From Lacinutrix mariniflava (GTDB taxonomy: Bacteria; Bacteroidota; Bacteroidia; Flavobacteriales; Flavobacteriaceae), in assembly GCF_001418015.1 (NCBI RefSeq), contig NZ_LIQG01000023.1, forward strand, positions 62,001 to 126,000: DNA of 64,000 nucleotides, given 5' to 3'. Made by a program: the position numbers and the translations under genes. The notes beneath the pieces were generated by a model. It saw nothing but the letters and a program-made list of their open reading frames with translations, ran no database searches and was not told the DNA's origin. Positions 1 to 8,667 of this stretch are shown here, piece by piece. Position 1 is the first letter of the stretch. Each line of letters opens with the position of its first letter.

Positions 1-167
1 TTACAGTCGTTTGTTTCGTCGTGTGCTACGTATTTTTTCGTTTTTAAAACGAATTTTCCGTACATAGGATGTTTAATTTTTTTTACTTCGGCAACAACGA
101 TTGATTTCATCATTTTGTTACTAGTAACTACTCCTATACGTTCTTTTCTTAAGTTTCTTTTTTCCAT
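1..167 (-). CDS. rpsQ: 30S ribosomal protein S17, partial (C-terminus outside window)
   Basis: The first 55 codons of S17, a primary 16S rRNA-binding protein of the small subunit, run off the left edge. The start ATG is the complement of 165-167 and the protein begins [19 protein letters not shown], followed by the family's SIVVAEV...[11 protein letters not shown] segment. It lies 12 nt downstream of rpmC, in the usual L16-L29-S17 order of the S10 cluster, so it is co-transcribed with the genes to its right. Too short for the usual six-frame listing but certain from sequence and context. Confidence 0.95.
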   Translation of the reverse strand, partial: MEKRNLRKERIGVVTSNKMMKSIVVAEVKKIKHPMYGKFVLKTKKYVAHDETNDC

Positions 168-179
168 CTTTCAGCAGAA

Positions 180-371
180 TTATTGTAATTCTCTTTTAGT
201 TAATTCCGTTGCCAATCTTGCTACATCTCTTCTTACAGAACGTAATTGGATTGGGTTATCTAAAGGAGATATTGCATGTGCCATTTTTAGGTCTGAATAA
301 CTCTTTTTTGTCTCACTAAGTTTCTCTTGTAACTCAGCTACAGATAATTCTTTAATTTCTGATTGTTTCAT
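180..371 (-). CDS. rpmC: 50S ribosomal protein L29
   Basis: A 63-residue protein of normal L29 length, with the family's two-helix pattern: MKQSEIKELSVAELQEKL at the N-terminus and the PLDNPIQLRSVRRDVARL segment in the second half. L29 sits next to the polypeptide exit tunnel with L23 and is a docking site for trigger factor and SRP in other bacteria. It lies 13 nt after rplP and 12 nt before rpsQ, clearly within one transcript. Confidence 0.97.
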   Translation of the reverse strand: MKQSEIKELSVAELQEKLSETKKSYSDLKMAHAISPLDNPIQLRSVRRDVARLATELTKRELQ

Positions 372-384
372 AATATCAAATAAA

Positions 385-804
385 TTATGCTTCGTAATCT
401 CTAGCGATTAAAAACTTTGTTTTTACAGGTAATTTTTGTGCTGCTAAACGTAATGCTTCTTTTGCAACGTCTAAAGGCACACCTCCTATTTCAAAAAGGA
501 CTCTACCTGGTTTTACTACTGCTGCCCAATATTCTACGGCACCTTTACCTTTACCCATACGTACTTCAAGAGGTTTCTTTGTAATAGGCTTGTCTGGAAA
601 TATTTTAATCCAAAGTTGACCTTCTCTTTTCATGTGACGAGTAGCTGCAATACGTGCTGCTTCTATTTGACGCGAAGTTAAAAAATTCGAGTCTAGTGAT
701 TTTATTCCAAAAGTTCCGTTTGATAGTTGGTGCCCTCTTCCGGCATTACCTTTCATACGTCCTTTTTGTTGTTTACGAAATTTTGTTCTTTTAGGCTGTA
801 ACAT
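385..804 (-). CDS. rplP: 50S ribosomal protein L16
   Basis: 139 residues, full length for L16, beginning [19 protein letters not shown] with the conserved GRMGKGKG-type stretch ([19 protein letters not shown]). L16 helps to shape the A site and peptidyl-transferase region of the large subunit. It lies 20 nt after rpsC and 13 nt before rpmC. The adjacent basic segments and the C-terminal [15 protein letters not shown] are typical; nothing is missing. Confidence 0.98.
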   Translation of the reverse strand: MLQPKRTKFRKQQKGRMKGNAGRGHQLSNGTFGIKSLDSNFLTSRQIEAARIAATRHMKREGQLWIKIFPDKPITKKPLEVRMGKGKGAVEYWAAVVKPGRVLFEIGGVPLDVAKEALRLAAQKLPVKTKFLIARDYEA

Positions 805-824
805 TTTTCTTGTTCTTTAAAAAA

Positions 825-1547
825 TTACTTTCTACGACGAGATTGATTCTTATTATCTCTTCCGCCTCGTCCACCTTTTCCTTGCTTCTTAGATAATCCA
901 ACAAGAGGAGAAAGTTCTCTTTTACCATATACTTCACCTTTCATGATCCATACTTTAACACCCAATCTACCATAAGTAGTATGTGCCTCAACTAAAGCAT
1001 AATCAATATCGGCTCTAAATGTAGATAAAGGTATACGTCCATCTTTGTAGTGTTCCGATCGTGCCATTTCAGCACCATTTAAACGACCACTAATTTGGAT
1101 TTTAATCCCTTCAGCATTCATACGCATTGTAGCAGCAATAGCCATCTTAATTGCACGTCTGTATGAAATTCTATTTTCAATTTGACGAGCGATACTTGTT
1201 CCTACTAAAAACGCATCTAATTCAGGTCTTTTAATCTCAAAGATATTGATCTGAACTTCTTTACCTGTAATTTTCTTAAGTTCTTCTTTTAACTTGTCTA
1301 CCTCTTGCCCACCTTTTCCGATAATAATACCAGGTCTAGCAGTTGTGATAGTAACGGTTACAAGTTTTAAAGTTCTTTCAATTATTACTCTACTTACACT
1401 TGCTTTAGATAAACGTGCGTGAACATACTCTCTGATTTTATAATCTTCAGCAAGTTTGTCTCCGTAATCGTTACCTCCGTACCAGTTAGATTCCCATCCT
1501 CTGATAATTCCTAAGCGATTTCCGATTGGATTTGTCTTTTGTCCCAT
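825..1547 (-). CDS. rpsC: 30S ribosomal protein S3
   Basis: S3, 240 residues, forms part of the mRNA entry channel and has mRNA helicase activity with S4 and S5 in the known ribosome. I start it at the ATG complementary to 1545-1547, giving [18 protein letters not shown], the family N-terminus. A longer frame from 1583 would add 12 residues and overlap rplV. The KH domain motif [14 protein letters not shown] and the C-terminal domain ([28 protein letters not shown]) are intact. The tail is very basic ([21 protein letters not shown]-like). Only 7 nt separate it from rplV. Confidence 0.97.
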   Translation of the reverse strand: MGQKTNPIGNRLGIIRGWESNWYGGNDYGDKLAEDYKIREYVHARLSKASVSRVIIERTLKLVTVTITTARPGIIIGKGGQEVDKLKEELKKITGKEVQINIFEIKRPELDAFLVGTSIARQIENRISYRRAIKMAIAATMRMNAEGIKIQISGRLNGAEMARSEHYKDGRIPLSTFRADIDYALVEAHTTYGRLGVKVWIMKGEVYGKRELSPLVGLSKKQGKGGRGGRDNKNQSRRRK

Positions 1548-1554
1548 ATCTATC

Positions 1555-1962
1555 TTAGCTTTGTGTATTATTGTTAGCTCCAACTACGATTGTAACGTGG
1601 TTAGAACGCTTTCTTATTCTGTGTGCACGACCTTGAGGTGCTGGACGTAATCTTTTTAACATAGATCCTCCGTCAACTCTAATCTCCTTAACAAAAAGTT
1701 CTGCTTCTTCAATAGATGCATCTTCGTTTTTAGCTTGCCAGTTTGCAATTGCAGATACTAACAACGTCTCTAAACGTTTTGATGCTTCTTTAGAACTAAA
1801 CTTTAAAATGTTAAGTGCTTTTTCCACGCGTTCACCTCTTACTAAATCGGCTACTAAACGCATTTTTCTCGGTGATGTAGGACAGTTATTAAGTTTAGCA
1901 AAAGCGATTTGCTTTTTACCTTCCTTAATCGCGTCTGCCATTTGTTTTTTACGACTTCCCAT
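1555..1962 (-). CDS. rplV: 50S ribosomal protein L22
   Basis: 135 residues, slightly longer than the roughly 110-residue enterobacterial protein because of an N-terminal extension ([17 protein letters not shown]) before the globular part. The recognisable core is [19 protein letters not shown] and the hairpin loop that lines the exit tunnel, ending [22 protein letters not shown]22 with L4 forms the macrolide-relevant tunnel constriction. It starts 6 nt after the rpsS stop. Confidence 0.97.
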   Translation of the reverse strand: MGSRKKQMADAIKEGKKQIAFAKLNNCPTSPRKMRLVADLVRGERVEKALNILKFSSKEASKRLETLLVSAIANWQAKNEDASIEEAELFVKEIRVDGGSMLKRLRPAPQGRAHRIRKRSNHVTIVVGANNNTQS

Positions 1963-1968
1963 AGCTTA

Positions 1969-2247
1969 CTACTTTTTACCTTTATTTTTAGCACCTGCAT
2001 GACCTCTAAAAGATCTTGTTGGTGAAAATTCTCCTAATTTATGACCTACCATGTTCTCAGTAACATATACTGGAACAAACTGACGTCCATTGTGTACTGC
2101 TATTGTTTGACCAACAAAGTCCGGAGTAATCATACTTGCTCTTGACCAAGTTTTAATTACTGTTTTTTTGTTGTTTTCAACATTAGTAGCCACCTTTCTC
2201 TCTAATTTATAATGAACGTAAGGTCCTTTTTTTAATGATCTTGCCAT
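1969..2247 (-). CDS. rpsS: 30S ribosomal protein S19
   Basis: 92 residues, the standard S19 length, beginning [19 protein letters not shown] and containing the conserved [39 protein letters not shown] region, with the basic [15 protein letters not shown] tail. S19 sits in the head of the 30S subunit near the A-site finger. The gap to rplB is 3 nt, so translational coupling is likely. Confidence 0.98.
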   Translation of the reverse strand: MARSLKKGPYVHYKLERKVATNVENNKKTVIKTWSRASMITPDFVGQTIAVHNGRQFVPVYVTENMVGHKLGEFSPTRSFRGHAGAKNKGKK

Positions 2248-2250
2248 GTC

Positions 2251-3075
2251 TTATTTTTTTCTACGTTCGATTATATATTTATTACTTGCCTTAGTCTTAG
2301 AACGAGTTCTAAATCCTTTAGCAGGAATACCATTTCTTGAACGTGGATGTCCACCAGAAGATTTACCTTCACCACCACCCATTGGGTGATCGACTGGATT
2401 CATTACAACTGGTCTAGTTCTTGGTCTTCTACCTAACCATCTCGATCTACCTGCTTTACCTGAAACTAACAATTGATGATCTGAATTAGATACTACTCCA
2501 ATTGTAGCCATACAAGTAACCAAGATTAATCTTGTTTCACCTGAAGGTAATTTTACAGTTGCAAACCTACCATCTCTTGCCATTAATTGAGCAAAAGCTC
2601 CAGCACTACGAGCCATAACAGCTCCTTGACCTGGACGTAACTCGATACAAGAAATAATTGTACCTAAAGGTATATTAGCTAAAGGCATTGCATTTCCAAT
2701 TTCTGGATCTACATTTTCACCTGAAACAATAGTTTGTCCAACTTGTAAACCATTTTGAGCAATGATATAAGTTTTCTCACCATCTTGGTAATTTAATAAT
2801 GCGATAAACGCTGTACGGTTAGGATCATATTGAATTGAAGCAACTTCCGCAGGAATTCCCGCTTTAGTTCTCTTGAAATCGATAATACGATACCTTTTCT
2901 TATGACCACCACCTTTGTAGCGCATAGTCATACGACCTTGACTGTTTCTACCACCTGAACGTTTTTTCGGAGCTAATAAACTTTTCTCCGGCTTATCAGT
3001 TGTAATGGCGTCAAATCCATTTACAACTCTAAATCGCTGTCCTGGTGTGATTGGTTTTAATTTTCTTACTGACAT
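2251..3075 (-). CDS. rplB: 50S ribosomal protein L2
   Basis: 274 residues, full length. It begins [21 protein letters not shown] and carries the L2 core RNA-binding domain and the C-terminal loop [25 protein letters not shown], which contains the His implicated in peptidyl transfer in other species. It is required for subunit association and the peptidyl-transferase centre. Its position between rplW and rpsS is canonical. Confidence 0.98.
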   Translation of the reverse strand: MSVRKLKPITPGQRFRVVNGFDAITTDKPEKSLLAPKKRSGGRNSQGRMTMRYKGGGHKKRYRIIDFKRTKAGIPAEVASIQYDPNRTAFIALLNYQDGEKTYIIAQNGLQVGQTIVSGENVDPEIGNAMPLANIPLGTIISCIELRPGQGAVMARSAGAFAQLMARDGRFATVKLPSGETRLILVTCMATIGVVSNSDHQLLVSGKAGRSRWLGRRPRTRPVVMNPVDHPMGGGEGKSSGGHPRSRNGIPAKGFRTRSKTKASNKYIIERRKK

Positions 3076-3086
3076 TTGTCTTTTAA

Positions 3087-3377
3087 TTACATGTTAGTGT
3101 ATAAATCAATTATCTCACCTTCCGCCAGTTGTACTAATGCTTTTTTCATTGCATTAGTTTTACCATGTTGAATACCAGTTTTTGTAAACTTAGTACTTCT
3201 ATCTGGACGGACATTTATAGTACGAACTTTTTCAACAGAAACTCCATAAGCAGCTTCAACTGCTTTTTTAATTTCCACCTTGTTCGCCTTTGTCTTCACG
3301 AAGAAGCTAAAACAGTTGTTTAATTCACTGTTTTTAGTCGCTTTCTCTGTGATAATAGGTTTAATTAAGATACTCAT
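3087..3377 (-). CDS. rplW: 50S ribosomal protein L23
   Basis: 96 residues, standard length. It begins [20 protein letters not shown] (the ITEKA motif is diagnostic) and has the beta-hairpin segment [30 protein letters not shown]23 lies at the tunnel exit and recruits trigger factor and SRP in studied bacteria. It lies 11 nt before rplB and 7 nt after rplD. Confidence 0.97.
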   Translation of the reverse strand: MSILIKPIITEKATKNSELNNCFSFFVKTKANKVEIKKAVEAAYGVSVEKVRTINVRPDRSTKFTKTGIQHGKTNAMKKALVQLAEGEIIDLYTNM

Positions 3378-3384
3378 TTGTTTC

Positions 3385-4014
3385 TTATTTACTTAAATTC
3401 GTTACAATTCCTTCTAAAGCTCCTTCTAAAAGCACTACTTTATTTGCTTTTAAAATCTTGTAAGTGCTTAATTCTGAAGCCATTACTACATCAGAGCCTT
3501 TTAAATTGCGTGACGACAAATATACATTATTATTTGACGTACCCAACACGAAGAGTGATTTTTTGTTTTGTAAGTCTAAAGCTTTCAAAATATTAGTGAA
3601 ATTTTTAGTCTTTGGAGAGTCAAAATTGAAGTCTTCTAAAACAACAATTGATTCCTCACTTGCCTTAATACTAAAAGCTGATTTACGAGCTAATCGTTTA
3701 AGGTTTTTATTAAGCTTGATTGAATAACTTCTAGGTCTTGGTCCGAACATACGTCCACCTCCTCTAAAAACACCAGACTTAATAGAACCTGCACGTGCCG
3801 TACCAGTTCCTTTTTGCTTTTTAATCTTACGTGTTGACCCAGTAATCTCAGCTCTTTCTTTAGCCTTGTGAGTACCCTGTCTTTGATTTGCTAAATATTG
3901 TTTAACATCCAAATACACTGCATGATTATTAGGCTCAATAGCAAAAACATCGCTAGAAAGGTCTGCCTTTCTACCTGTTTCTTTTCCGTTTATATCTAAA
4001 ACTGCTACTTTCAT
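3385..4014 (-). CDS. rplD: 50S ribosomal protein L4
   Basis: 209 residues, full length. It has the extended tunnel loop with KKQKGTGTARAGSIKSGVFRGGGRMFGPRPR and the C-terminal globular part. In Escherichia coli L4 also represses the S10 operon by binding the leader RNA; a candidate leader lies upstream of rplC here (see 4632-4785). The rplD ATG (complement of 4012-4014) overlaps the rplC stop by one base (TAATG), indicating translational coupling. Confidence 0.97.
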   Translation of the reverse strand: MKVAVLDINGKETGRKADLSSDVFAIEPNNHAVYLDVKQYLANQRQGTHKAKERAEITGSTRKIKKQKGTGTARAGSIKSGVFRGGGRMFGPRPRSYSIKLNKNLKRLARKSAFSIKASEESIVVLEDFNFDSPKTKNFTNILKALDLQNKKSLFVLGTSNNNVYLSSRNLKGSDVVMASELSTYKILKANKVVLLEGALEGIVTNLSK

Positions 4015-4631
4015 TATTTTCTAATAATTACATAAGCGTTTTTATGACCAGGAACACATCCCTTAACCACAAGTAGATTCTTTTCAGCAACTACCTTTAA
4101 AACTCTTAAATTTTGAACTTTTATAGTGTCTCCACCCATTCTTCCTGCCATCTTCATTCCTTTGAAGACTCTTGCTGGATAAGATGCAGCTCCAATAGAT
4201 CCTGGCGCTCTTAAACGGTTATGTTGACCGTGAGTAGCTTGACCTACACCGGCAAAACCATGACGTTTTACAACACCTTGAAATCCTTTACCTTTTGATG
4301 TTCCTGCAACATCAACAAACTCACCTTCTTTAAAGTGATCTACAGTGATTGCATCACCTAATTTGTACTCCTCATCAAAACCTTGAAATTCTACGATTTT
4401 GCGTTTTACAGAAGTTCCTGCTTTTTTCACGTGACCTAAGTCCGCTTTAGTAGCACTTTTTTCTGTCGCGTCATCGAAACCAAGTTGAATAGCTGTATAG
4501 CCGTCAACCTCTTCAGTTCTGACTTGGGTAACGATACATGGTCCAGCTTCGATTACTGTACATGGCATGTTTTTACCATTTTCATCGAAGATGCTGGTCA
4601 TACCGATTTTTTTTCCAATTAACCCAGACAT
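4014..4631 (-). CDS. rplC: 50S ribosomal protein L3
   Basis: 205 residues, first gene of its transcript. It begins [20 protein letters not shown] and has the central extension [25 protein letters not shown]...[27 protein letters not shown]. The residue after GSIG is Ala, not the Gln that PrmB methylates in enterobacteria, so no such methylation is expected. L3 is an early 23S rRNA binder near the peptidyl-transferase centre. It is separated from rpsJ by 477 nt holding a terminator, a promoter and a structured leader, which is unusual because rpsJ and rplC are normally adjacent in one S10 transcript. Confidence 0.97.
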   Translation of the reverse strand: MSGLIGKKIGMTSIFDENGKNMPCTVIEAGPCIVTQVRTEEVDGYTAIQLGFDDATEKSATKADLGHVKKAGTSVKRKIVEFQGFDEEYKLGDAITVDHFKEGEFVDVAGTSKGKGFQGVVKRHGFAGVGQATHGQHNRLRAPGSIGAASYPARVFKGMKMAGRMGGDTIKVQNLRVLKVVAEKNLLVVKGCVPGHKNAYVIIRK

Positions 4632-4785
4632 AATTATTATTTATTTGTTATTACTATTTATTAAAAACATTCAAGGCTGAAAATACGTTTCAGCCTTGAA
4701 GTGTATTTTTACCGTTTTTCCCTCGCACGCAGCTTAGGACATGTATACAAACTACTTATAAAACACAAGTAACCTATATTTAAGA
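4632..4785 (-). promoter_or_regulatory. Candidate 5' leader with attenuator-like hairpin upstream of rplC
   Basis: Between the predicted rplC promoter (4789-4819) and the rplC start lie about 150 nt of untranslated leader. It contains a perfect 13-bp stem, TTCAAGGCTGAAA (4670-4682) and TTTCAGCCTTGAA (4688-4700), with a 5-nt loop. On the minus strand this is followed by TGTTTTTAA (4661-4669), the layout of an intrinsic terminator, about 30 nt before the start codon. A GC-richer patch (4718-4740) precedes it. In E. coli L4 promotes termination at a similarly placed hairpin in the S10 leader; control by L4 or another cluster protein here is inference. The rest of the gap (4820-5050) shows nothing I can identify. 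Confidence 0.55.
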
Positions 4786-4788
4786 TTG

Positions 4789-4819
4789 CAAAAGTAGTTA
4801 TAATTTTCTGATTAACAAA
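4789..4819 (-). promoter_or_regulatory. Promoter of the rplC operon (Bacteroidetes type)
   Basis: On the minus strand, TTTG (complement of 4816-4819) is followed after 19 nt by TACTTTTG (complement of 4789-4796). This is an exact match to the Bacteroidetes -33/-7 consensus TTTG-N19-TAnnTTTG used by the primary sigma factor. Transcription should start around 4780-4785. Confidence 0.8.
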
Positions 4820-5052
4820 ACCATAACCGCTATTTCTTTAAAAAACCATAACAACCGTTCTCATTTGTAAAATTACTAATTTCTAAAATCAATATTTTTC
4901 AAACAAATCTATTGTAAAAATACCTTAAATAAATAACACAATATAAACTCCACCCTTCCGATGTTACTAGTGTGATAACCATGTAACGTCGAATGATTTA
5001 GCTCATAAAATATTCACTTTAAACTATTAAAATCTAAAAAATGTTTTAAACA

Positions 5053-5086
5053 AAAAAATCCTAAGAAATAAATCTTAGGATTTTTT
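5053..5086 (-). terminator. Intrinsic terminator after rpsJ
   Basis: A perfect 14-bp stem, AAAAAATCCTAAGA / TCTTAGGATTTTTT, with loop AATAAA, begins 22 nt after the rpsJ stop. On the minus strand the 3' arm runs into seven T residues. It separates the rpsL-rpsG-fusA-rpsJ unit from the rplC unit. Confidence 0.88.
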
Positions 5087-5108
5087 ATATAATTAAGTGT
5101 TTTAAAAA

Positions 5109-5414
5109 CTACACTTTAATTTCTACTTCGACACCACTTGGCAACTCTAACTTCATTAGAGCGTCAATTGTTTTAGAAGATGAAGAATAAATATCTAATA
5201 ATCTCTTGTAAGAGCTTAACTGAAATTGTTCTCTAGACTTCTTATTAACGTGAGGTGAACGTAATACAGTGAAAATTTTCTTATGTGTTGGTAATGGAAT
5301 TGGTCCAGTTACTACAGCACCCGTACTTTTTACTGTTTTTACAATCTTATCAGCAGACTTGTCTACTAAGTTATGATCGTAAGACTTTAATTTTATTCTG
5401 ATTTTTTGACTCAT
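5109..5414 (-). CDS. rpsJ: 30S ribosomal protein S10
   Basis: 101 residues, full length. It begins [21 protein letters not shown] and contains the conserved [28 protein letters not shown] loop, which in other bacteria is the NusE surface for antitermination and the 30S-binding loop. It lies 12 nt after fusA and is followed by a strong terminator, so it is the last gene of the str-like operon rather than the first of the S10 cluster. Confidence 0.97.
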   Translation of the reverse strand: MSQKIRIKLKSYDHNLVDKSADKIVKTVKSTGAVVTGPIPLPTHKKIFTVLRSPHVNKKSREQFQLSSYKRLLDIYSSSSKTIDALMKLELPSGVEVEIKV

Positions 5415-5426
5415 TTTCTTAACTTT

Positions 5427-7553
5427 TTAAGATTGTTCTCCTTTAGCTGCTTTAATCACTTCTTCAGATACATTTGAAGGTGTTTGAGCATAATGTGAAA
5501 ATTCCATTGTTGACGTTGCACGACCAGAAGATAATGTTCTTAATGTCGTTACATAACCAAACATTTCAGAAAGTGGCACTGTAGCTTTTATTGTCTTTGC
5601 GCCTGCACGGTCTCCCATACCTTCCATCATACCTCTTCTTCTATTTAAATCACCTACAATATCACCCATGTTTTCTTCAGGAGTAATAACTTCTAGTTTC
5701 ATTATAGGCTCCATGATTACAGCTTTAGCAGCCTTAGCACAGTTTTTAAATCCTAATTTAGCAGCTAACTCGAAAGATAATTGATCTGAATCGACATCAT
5801 GATAAGATCCATCTCTCAATGTCACTTTCATAGCATCTACTTCGAAACCTGCTAAAGGTCCATTTACCATTGCCATTTTAAATCCTTTTTCAATTGAAGG
5901 GATAAATTCTTTAGGAACATTACCACCTTTAATTACAGATTCAAACTGTAAACCTACAACACCTTCGTCAGCTGGCTCTACCGTAAATACAATATCTGCG
6001 AATTTACCACGACCACCAGATTGTTTCTTATAAACTTCTCTATGATCTGCAGCTTGTGTAATAGCTTCTTTATATTCAACCTGAGGTTGACCTTGATTTA
6101 CTTCAACATTAAATTCACGTCTTAAACGATCTACAATTACATCAAGGTGAAGCTCACCCATTCCTGAAATAATAGTTTGTCCTGACGCTTCGTCTGAACG
6201 TACAGTAAATGTAGGATCTTCTTCAGCTAGTTTAGCTAATCCAATACCTAATTTATCAACATCTGCTTTAGTCTTAGGCTCAACTGCAATACCAATTACT
6301 GGATCTGGAAAGTCCATAGATTCTAAAACAATAGGATGATCTTGATCTGAAAGCGTATCTCCTGTTTTGATAGATTTAAATCCAACAGCAGCTCCAATAT
6401 CTCCAGCTTCTATATAATCAATTGCATTTTGCTTATTAGCGTGCATTTGATAGATACGTGAGATACGTTCTTTTTTACCAGAACGATTATTTAAAACGTA
6501 AGAACCAGCATCTAAACGACCTGAATAAGCTCTGAAAAATGCTAAACGTCCTACGAAAGGATCTGTAGCAATTTTAAATGCTAAAGCAGCGAAAGGCTCC
6601 TTTACACTTGGCTTACGAATTTCTTCTTTATCAGTATCTGGATTTACACCAACAATACCTTCCTTATCCATTGGAGAAGGTAAGTAACGACATACAGCAT
6701 CTAATAAGAACTGAACACCTTTGTTTTTAAAAGCAGAACCACAAATCATTGGAATAATTGCCATATCCATTACAGCAGCTCTAAGTGCTTTATGCACTTC
6801 TTCTTCTGTAATAGAATCTTCATCTTCCATGAATTTCTCTAAAAGATTCTCATCATAACTTGCTACTTCTTCAATTAAAAGTGCACGATATTTACGAGCT
6901 TCTTCTTTCATATCCTCAGGAATTTCGATAACATCGAAAGTTGCTCCCTGAGTCTCATCATGCCATACTATAGCACGATTCTTTACTAAATCAATAATAC
7001 CTTTAAAATCTTCTTCGTCACCAATGTTTAAAACGATTGGCACCGCGTTAGATTTCAACATATCTTTAACTTGTTGGCAAACACCTAAAAAGTCTGATCC
7101 TTGACGGTCCATTTTATTAACGAAACCAATTCTTGGTACTTTATAGTTATCTGCTAGTCTCCAGTTAGTTTCAGACTGAGGCTCAACACCATCAACTGCA
7201 CTAAATAAAAATACTAATCCATCTAATACACGTAAAGATCTATTTACTTCTACAGTAAAATCTACGTGACCAGGAGTATCAATAATATTGAAATGATAAT
7301 CCATTGTATCTGGAGTAGGCTCAGCATTTTCTAGTGGAAACTTCCATGTACAAGTTGTAGCTGCAGACGTAATAGTAATACCACGTTCTTGCTCTTGCTC
7401 CATCCAGTCCATTGTCGCAGCACCATCATGTACTTCACCAATTTTATGTGAAACTCCTGTATAATAAAGAACGCGCTCTGTTGTTGTTGTTTTACCAGCA
7501 TCAATATGAGCAGCAATCCCTATATTTCTTGTGTATCTTAAATCTCTTGCCAT
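5427..7553 (-). CDS. fusA: Translation elongation factor G
   Basis: 708 residues, a complete EF-G, the GTPase that drives translocation on the ribosome. The G domain has AHIDAGKT (residues 15-22), the [11 protein letters not shown] switch region (58-67), DTPGH (92-96) and NKMD (146-149). Domain IV carries [15 protein letters not shown] and the tip loop [23 protein letters not shown]; domain V holds [26 protein letters not shown]. It starts 3 nt after the rpsG stop and ends 12 nt before rpsJ. No truncation and no sign of the diverged EF-G2 paralogue pattern. Confidence 0.98.
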   Translation of the reverse strand: MARDLRYTRNIGIAAHIDAGKTTTTERVLYYTGVSHKIGEVHDGAATMDWMEQEQERGITITSAATTCTWKFPLENAEPTPDTMDYHFNIIDTPGHVDFTVEVNRSLRVLDGLVFLFSAVDGVEPQSETNWRLADNYKVPRIGFVNKMDRQGSDFLGVCQQVKDMLKSNAVPIVLNIGDEEDFKGIIDLVKNRAIVWHDETQGATFDVIEIPEDMKEEARKYRALLIEEVASYDENLLEKFMEDEDSITEEEVHKALRAAVMDMAIIPMICGSAFKNKGVQFLLDAVCRYLPSPMDKEGIVGVNPDTDKEEIRKPSVKEPFAALAFKIATDPFVGRLAFFRAYSGRLDAGSYVLNNRSGKKERISRIYQMHANKQNAIDYIEAGDIGAAVGFKSIKTGDTLSDQDHPIVLESMDFPDPVIGIAVEPKTKADVDKLGIGLAKLAEEDPTFTVRSDEASGQTIISGMGELHLDVIVDRLRREFNVEVNQGQPQVEYKEAITQAADHREVYKKQSGGRGKFADIVFTVEPADEGVVGLQFESVIKGGNVPKEFIPSIEKGFKMAMVNGPLAGFEVDAMKVTLRDGSYHDVDSDQLSFELAAKLGFKNCAKAAKAVIMEPIMKLEVITPEENMGDIVGDLNRRRGMMEGMGDRAGAKTIKATVPLSEMFGYVTTLRTLSSGRATSTMEFSHYAQTPSNVSEEVIKAAKGEQS

Positions 7554-7556
7554 TTC

Positions 7557-8033
7557 TTAAAATCTAAAGTGAGAGAATGCTTTGTTTGCTTCAGCCATCT
7601 TATGAGTATCTACTCTTTTCTTAACCGCTGCTCCTTCTTCTTTAGCTGCTGCTAAAACTTCAGATGCTAAACGTTGCGCCATCGACTTCTCGTTTCTCTT
7701 TCTTGAATAGCTAATAAGCCATTTCATAGCCGTAGAAACTTTACGATCTGCTCTTATTGGATTAGGGATTTGAAAAGTTGCTCCACCAACTCTACGACTA
7801 CGCACTTCTACGTGAGGCATAACATTAGATAATGCTTCTTTCCAGATTTCTAAACCTGTTTTCTCTTCGTCTGTTTTCTTAGACTCTACGATGTCAATTG
7901 CATCATAAAATACTTTGAAAGCTACTGACTTCTTACCATCCCACATCATCATGTTTACAAAACGAGTCACTAATTGATCGTTAAAACGAGGATCTGGCAA
8001 AAGCGGTCTTTTTTTCGCTGCTCTTTTTCTCAT
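7557..8033 (-). CDS. rpsG: 30S ribosomal protein S7
   Basis: 158 residues, complete. It begins MRKRAAKKRPLLPDPRFNDQLVTRFVN and includes the VEVRSRRVGGATFQIPNPIRADRKVSTAMKWLI segment. S7 nucleates assembly of the 30S head and in E. coli represses its own operon by binding the S12-S7 spacer. Here the 80-nt spacer to rpsL contains a bulged hairpin (8069-8094). It lies 3 nt before fusA. Confidence 0.97.
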   Translation of the reverse strand: MRKRAAKKRPLLPDPRFNDQLVTRFVNMMMWDGKKSVAFKVFYDAIDIVESKKTDEEKTGLEIWKEALSNVMPHVEVRSRRVGGATFQIPNPIRADRKVSTAMKWLISYSRKRNEKSMAQRLASEVLAAAKEEGAAVKKRVDTHKMAEANKAFSHFRF

Positions 8034-8068
8034 GTCTTCTTTTTGAGTTTTTTAGTTTTTAGTTATTC

Positions 8069-8094
8069 CCGTTAGTTTTAAAAACTTTCAACGG
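8069..8094 (-). promoter_or_regulatory. Bulged hairpin in the rpsL-rpsG spacer (candidate S7 site)
   Basis: CCGTT (8069-8073) pairs with AACGG (8090-8094) and AGTTTT (8074-8079) pairs with AAAACT (8081-8086), leaving a 3-nt bulge (8087-8089) on one side. It lies in the intercistronic spacer where E. coli S7 binds to repress translation. A regulatory role here rests only on the position and fold. Confidence 0.3.
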
Positions 8095-8113
8095 CTTAAC
8101 TTTTAACTTGTTT

Positions 8114-8488
8114 TTACTTCTTAGGGCGTTTTGCACCATACTTAGATCTACGTTGCGTACGACCATCAACACCTGCGGTATCTAATGCTCCACGTACAAT
8201 GTGGTATCTAACTCCTGGTAAATCTTTTACCCTTCCACCTCTAACCAATACTATCGAGTGCTCTTGTAGATTATGTCCTTCACCACCGATGTATGCATTA
8301 ACCTCGTTACCGTTTGTTAAACGAACCCTTGCTACCTTACGCATTGCTGAGTTAGGTTTTTTAGGTGTCGTTGTATAAACACGAGTACACACACCACGTC
8401 TTTGTGGACAAGAATCTAAAGCAGCCGATTTACTCTTCTTGGTTATTTTGGCTCTTCCTTTTCTTACTAATTGTGAAATTGTTGGCAT
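8114..8488 (-). CDS. rpsL: 30S ribosomal protein S12
   Basis: 124 residues, complete. It begins [32 protein letters not shown]-like and has [19 protein letters not shown] and [14 protein letters not shown]. The two lysines whose mutation gives streptomycin resistance elsewhere (in PKKPNS and RVKDLPG) are both wild type, so this allele should be sensitive. It is the first gene of the operon, with a consensus promoter 45 nt upstream. Confidence 0.98.
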   Translation of the reverse strand: MPTISQLVRKGRAKITKKSKSAALDSCPQRRGVCTRVYTTTPKKPNSAMRKVARVRLTNGNEVNAYIGGEGHNLQEHSIVLVRGGRVKDLPGVRYHIVRGALDTAGVDGRTQRRSKYGAKRPKK

Positions 8489-8532
8489 ATATTTTAATAT
8501 ATAAATTTAATTGACCTCTTCTAAGAGGGCTG

Positions 8533-8563
8533 CAAAGGTAAAAATATTTTATTTAATTTCAAA
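8533..8563 (-). promoter_or_regulatory. Promoter of the rpsL-rpsG-fusA-rpsJ operon
   Basis: The minus strand reads TTTG (complement of 8560-8563), 19 nt, then TACCTTTG (complement of 8533-8540), an exact Bacteroidetes primary-sigma promoter. The expected start near 8526-8529 would place the small hairpin CCTCT-TAGA-AGAGG (complement of 8515-8528) at the very 5' end of the mRNA. Confidence 0.83.
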
Positions 8564-8667
8564 CCGTAAAAGATTAATTTTCAATACTTTTTTATTTTTT
8601 TGGTTAGGTCCATATTAAATGTTTAGTTTTTCCGTTAAATTTACATCACATAAAATATATAGAATAC

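Noticed and set aside
1548-1583. Longer N-terminus for rpsC (start at 1583)
   Set aside because: The extra 12 residues overlap rplV and do not match S3; MGQKTNPIG is the family start.
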